Source: Pipra filicauda (taxonomy: Eukaryota > Chordata > Aves > Passeriformes > Pipridae). Taken from it: a stretch of DNA of 64,000 bases. The position numbers and the translations under genes are program-made. The stretch lies in assembly GCF_003945595.2 (NCBI RefSeq), contig NW_024104998.1, positions 513,224-577,223 on the forward strand. The letters are read 5' to 3'. Under the pieces are notes generated by a model. It was not told where the DNA came from. It ran no database searches and saw nothing but the letters and a program-made list of their open reading frames with translations. This document shows positions 62,865 through 64,000 of the stretch, piece by piece; the first letter of the stretch is position 1; every line of letters starts with the position of its first letter.

Positions 62865-64000
62865 TGCGGTCACACAAAGATTAAGAGACAAAGGCATACA
62901 CCTGCCTCTAAAGGTGTACCCAAATTGACTCTTCCATGCTGGAACATCAGAACCATGCTTGATACTGTGGATAGTGGATGTCCTGAGTGTCACTCTGCCC
63001 TAATTTCCCACGAACTATCACGTCTCAACATCAACATTGCTGCTCTCAGTGAAGTTCATCTCCATGAGGAAGGCAGCCTTAGAGAACATGGTGCCGGTTA
63101 CACACTCTTTTGGTCAGGTAAACCCAGAATCTAAAGGCATCTCTCAGGAGTTGGCTTCATGATTAAAAACTCTATTGTTCCTAAACTCGAAAATCTGCCG
63201 ACAGGTCATTCTGATCGCGTTATCTCCCTATGCCTTCCACTACACAACAAGCAACATGTTGTCCTCTTTAGTATATATGCCCCAACTCTCCAAGCTGACC
63301 CTGCGGAAAAAGATAAATTTTACACTGACCTGCGCTGCCTTACCCAAAAGGTTCTTGCAGAGGATAAGATCATTATCCTTGGTGTTTTCAATGCCAGAGT
63401 AGGAAAGAACTTTGAAGCCTGGAAAGGAGTATTAGGCAAGCGTGGTGTTGGAAACTGCAACAATAATGGTCACCTTCTCCTAGAGTTTTGTGCGGAGCAG
63501 CAGCTCACCATCACCAACAGTATCTTTCAGCAGAAAAATAGACTAAAGACAACCTGGATGCATCCTAGATCTAAGCATTGGCACCTCATTGATTATGTCT
63601 TGGTGCGACGGAGAGATCTTCGCGATGTCCATCATACCCACGTGATGCTTAGTGCAGAATGCCAAACAGATCATCAACTTGTGCGCTGTAAACTTAACTT
63701 CAACCTTAAGTTCAAACCTAATAGGGGCAGTATTCCAAGGAGGAGACTCCAAGGTAATGATCTTCAATCAGCTACAGTGAGAGACAGCTTTCAGGCAAAC
63801 CTTCAGACTAGGCTCGAGGATCATTCCATAGATCCCTCTCCTGAAAGACTTTGGCAGCATATTAAAAACAGCATCCTGCAATCCTCTGAAGAATCCTTAG
63901 GGTTCTCCTTCAAGAAGAACAAGGACTGGTTTGATGAAAACAATCAAGAGATCCAGGAATTGTTGAGGAAGAAGAGAACTGCTCACCAAACTCACCTTGC
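62865..64000 (+). pseudogene. RTE-like ORF2, endonuclease domain, partial and defective
   Basis: One reading frame stays open from 62,865 to the window end except for TAA at 63,132-63,134, just after GYTLFWSGKPRI. After that stop it is open for 866 bases with no frameshift. Exonuclease-endonuclease-phosphatase motifs appear in order: WN at 62,940-62,945, the catalytic Glu of ALSEV at 63,051-63,053, APT near 63,280, the GDFN box as GVFNARVG (63,381-63,404), and TDH at 63,666-63,674. The catalytic Asp of the GDFN box is Val (GTT at 63,384-63,386). The region after about 63,700 (RLWQHIKNSILQSS, WFDENNQEIQELLRKKRTAH) is the linker towards the reverse transcriptase, which is outside the window. 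In an active element the protein nicks target DNA for target-primed reverse transcription. This copy cannot make an intact enzyme because of the stop and the D-to-V change. No ATG start is evident between 62,865 and the WN motif. Confidence 0.8.

Larger units (their letters stand above)
61631..64000 (+). mobile_element. RTE-like non-LTR retrotransposon, 5' part (runs off the window)
   Basis: The base composition changes abruptly at about 61,631, from A+T-rich host DNA to a CpG-rich sequence. From there the element runs to the window end: a G+C-rich 5' region (61,631 to about 62,480), a short degenerate frame (62,487-62,837), and an endonuclease frame (62,865 onward). The endonuclease text (WNIRTM, AALSEV, GYTLFWSG, APTLQADPAEKDKFYTDL, TDHQLVRCKL) matches the RTE-related elements that gene annotations often call 'craniofacial development protein 2-like'. 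The reverse transcriptase should follow beyond 64,000. Because the G+C-rich leader is present, this insertion is probably near full length at its 5' end, unlike the CR1 copies. Whether it is AviRTE or another RTE or RTE-X family cannot be settled by eye. Target-site duplication and 3' tail lie outside the window. Confidence 0.85.

Noticed and set aside
1..64000. Search for CRISPR arrays, operons, tRNA or rRNA genes, and microRNA precursors.
   Set aside because: The window is vertebrate nuclear DNA. No regular repeat-spacer array, cloverleaf with A/B boxes, rRNA segment or familiar mature microRNA sequence was recognised.

Overview
The window looks like bird nuclear DNA. It is A+T-rich, non-coding and poor in repeats. 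The recognisable mobile elements are CR1 LINE fragments, most with the CR1-type 3' end made of (ATTCTATG)-like octamers, and ERVL-type LTRs of the kind found throughout bird genomes. No host protein-coding exon, tRNA, rRNA or known microRNA could be supported on either strand. The open frames outside mobile elements reach at most about 146 codons, which is within chance for 64 kb of this composition. I read the window as intergenic or deep intronic DNA (a gene desert).

Layout. 1-24.6 kb is unique A+T-rich sequence with a short palindromic repeat remnant (about 10.69 kb), a 62-bp tandem duplication (13.6 kb), a 42-bp CR1 tail (16.4 kb), an A+T minisatellite (17.5 kb) and a stretch rich in homeodomain, POU and T-box-like motifs (22.4-23.7 kb) that is the best candidate for conserved regulatory DNA. 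24.6-25.3 kb holds two CR1 fragments lying tail to tail, one of them internally deleted. 29.7-34.9 kb is a cluster of insertions: an old ERVL-type LTR, a cleaner solo LTR with a 5-bp target-site duplication, and a 1.3-kb CR1 whose reverse-transcriptase catalytic segment is deleted. 43.7-44.2 kb is a probable second solo LTR. 46.2-48.0 kb is the longest CR1 copy; its RT catalytic FADD is present but the frame is broken. 48-61.5 kb is again unique A+T-rich DNA with small repeats and one eroded CR1 end.

The most notable item is the right end, from about 61,631 to beyond 64,000. It is a non-LTR retrotransposon entering the window on the + strand. It has a very CpG-rich 5' region, then a short degenerate ORF, then an apurinic/apyrimidinic-like endonuclease frame with few lesions that runs off the window. 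It resembles RTE-related elements often annotated in vertebrates as 'craniofacial development protein 2-like'. It may be AviRTE or a relative, which would be informative about the bird lineage. It is defective as seen: two premature stops and a catalytic Asp replaced by Val.

Nothing here forms an operon, defence system or other new multi-gene system. The observations are about retroelement structure and possible regulatory DNA. Family names are assigned by eye from motifs and need repeat-library searches.
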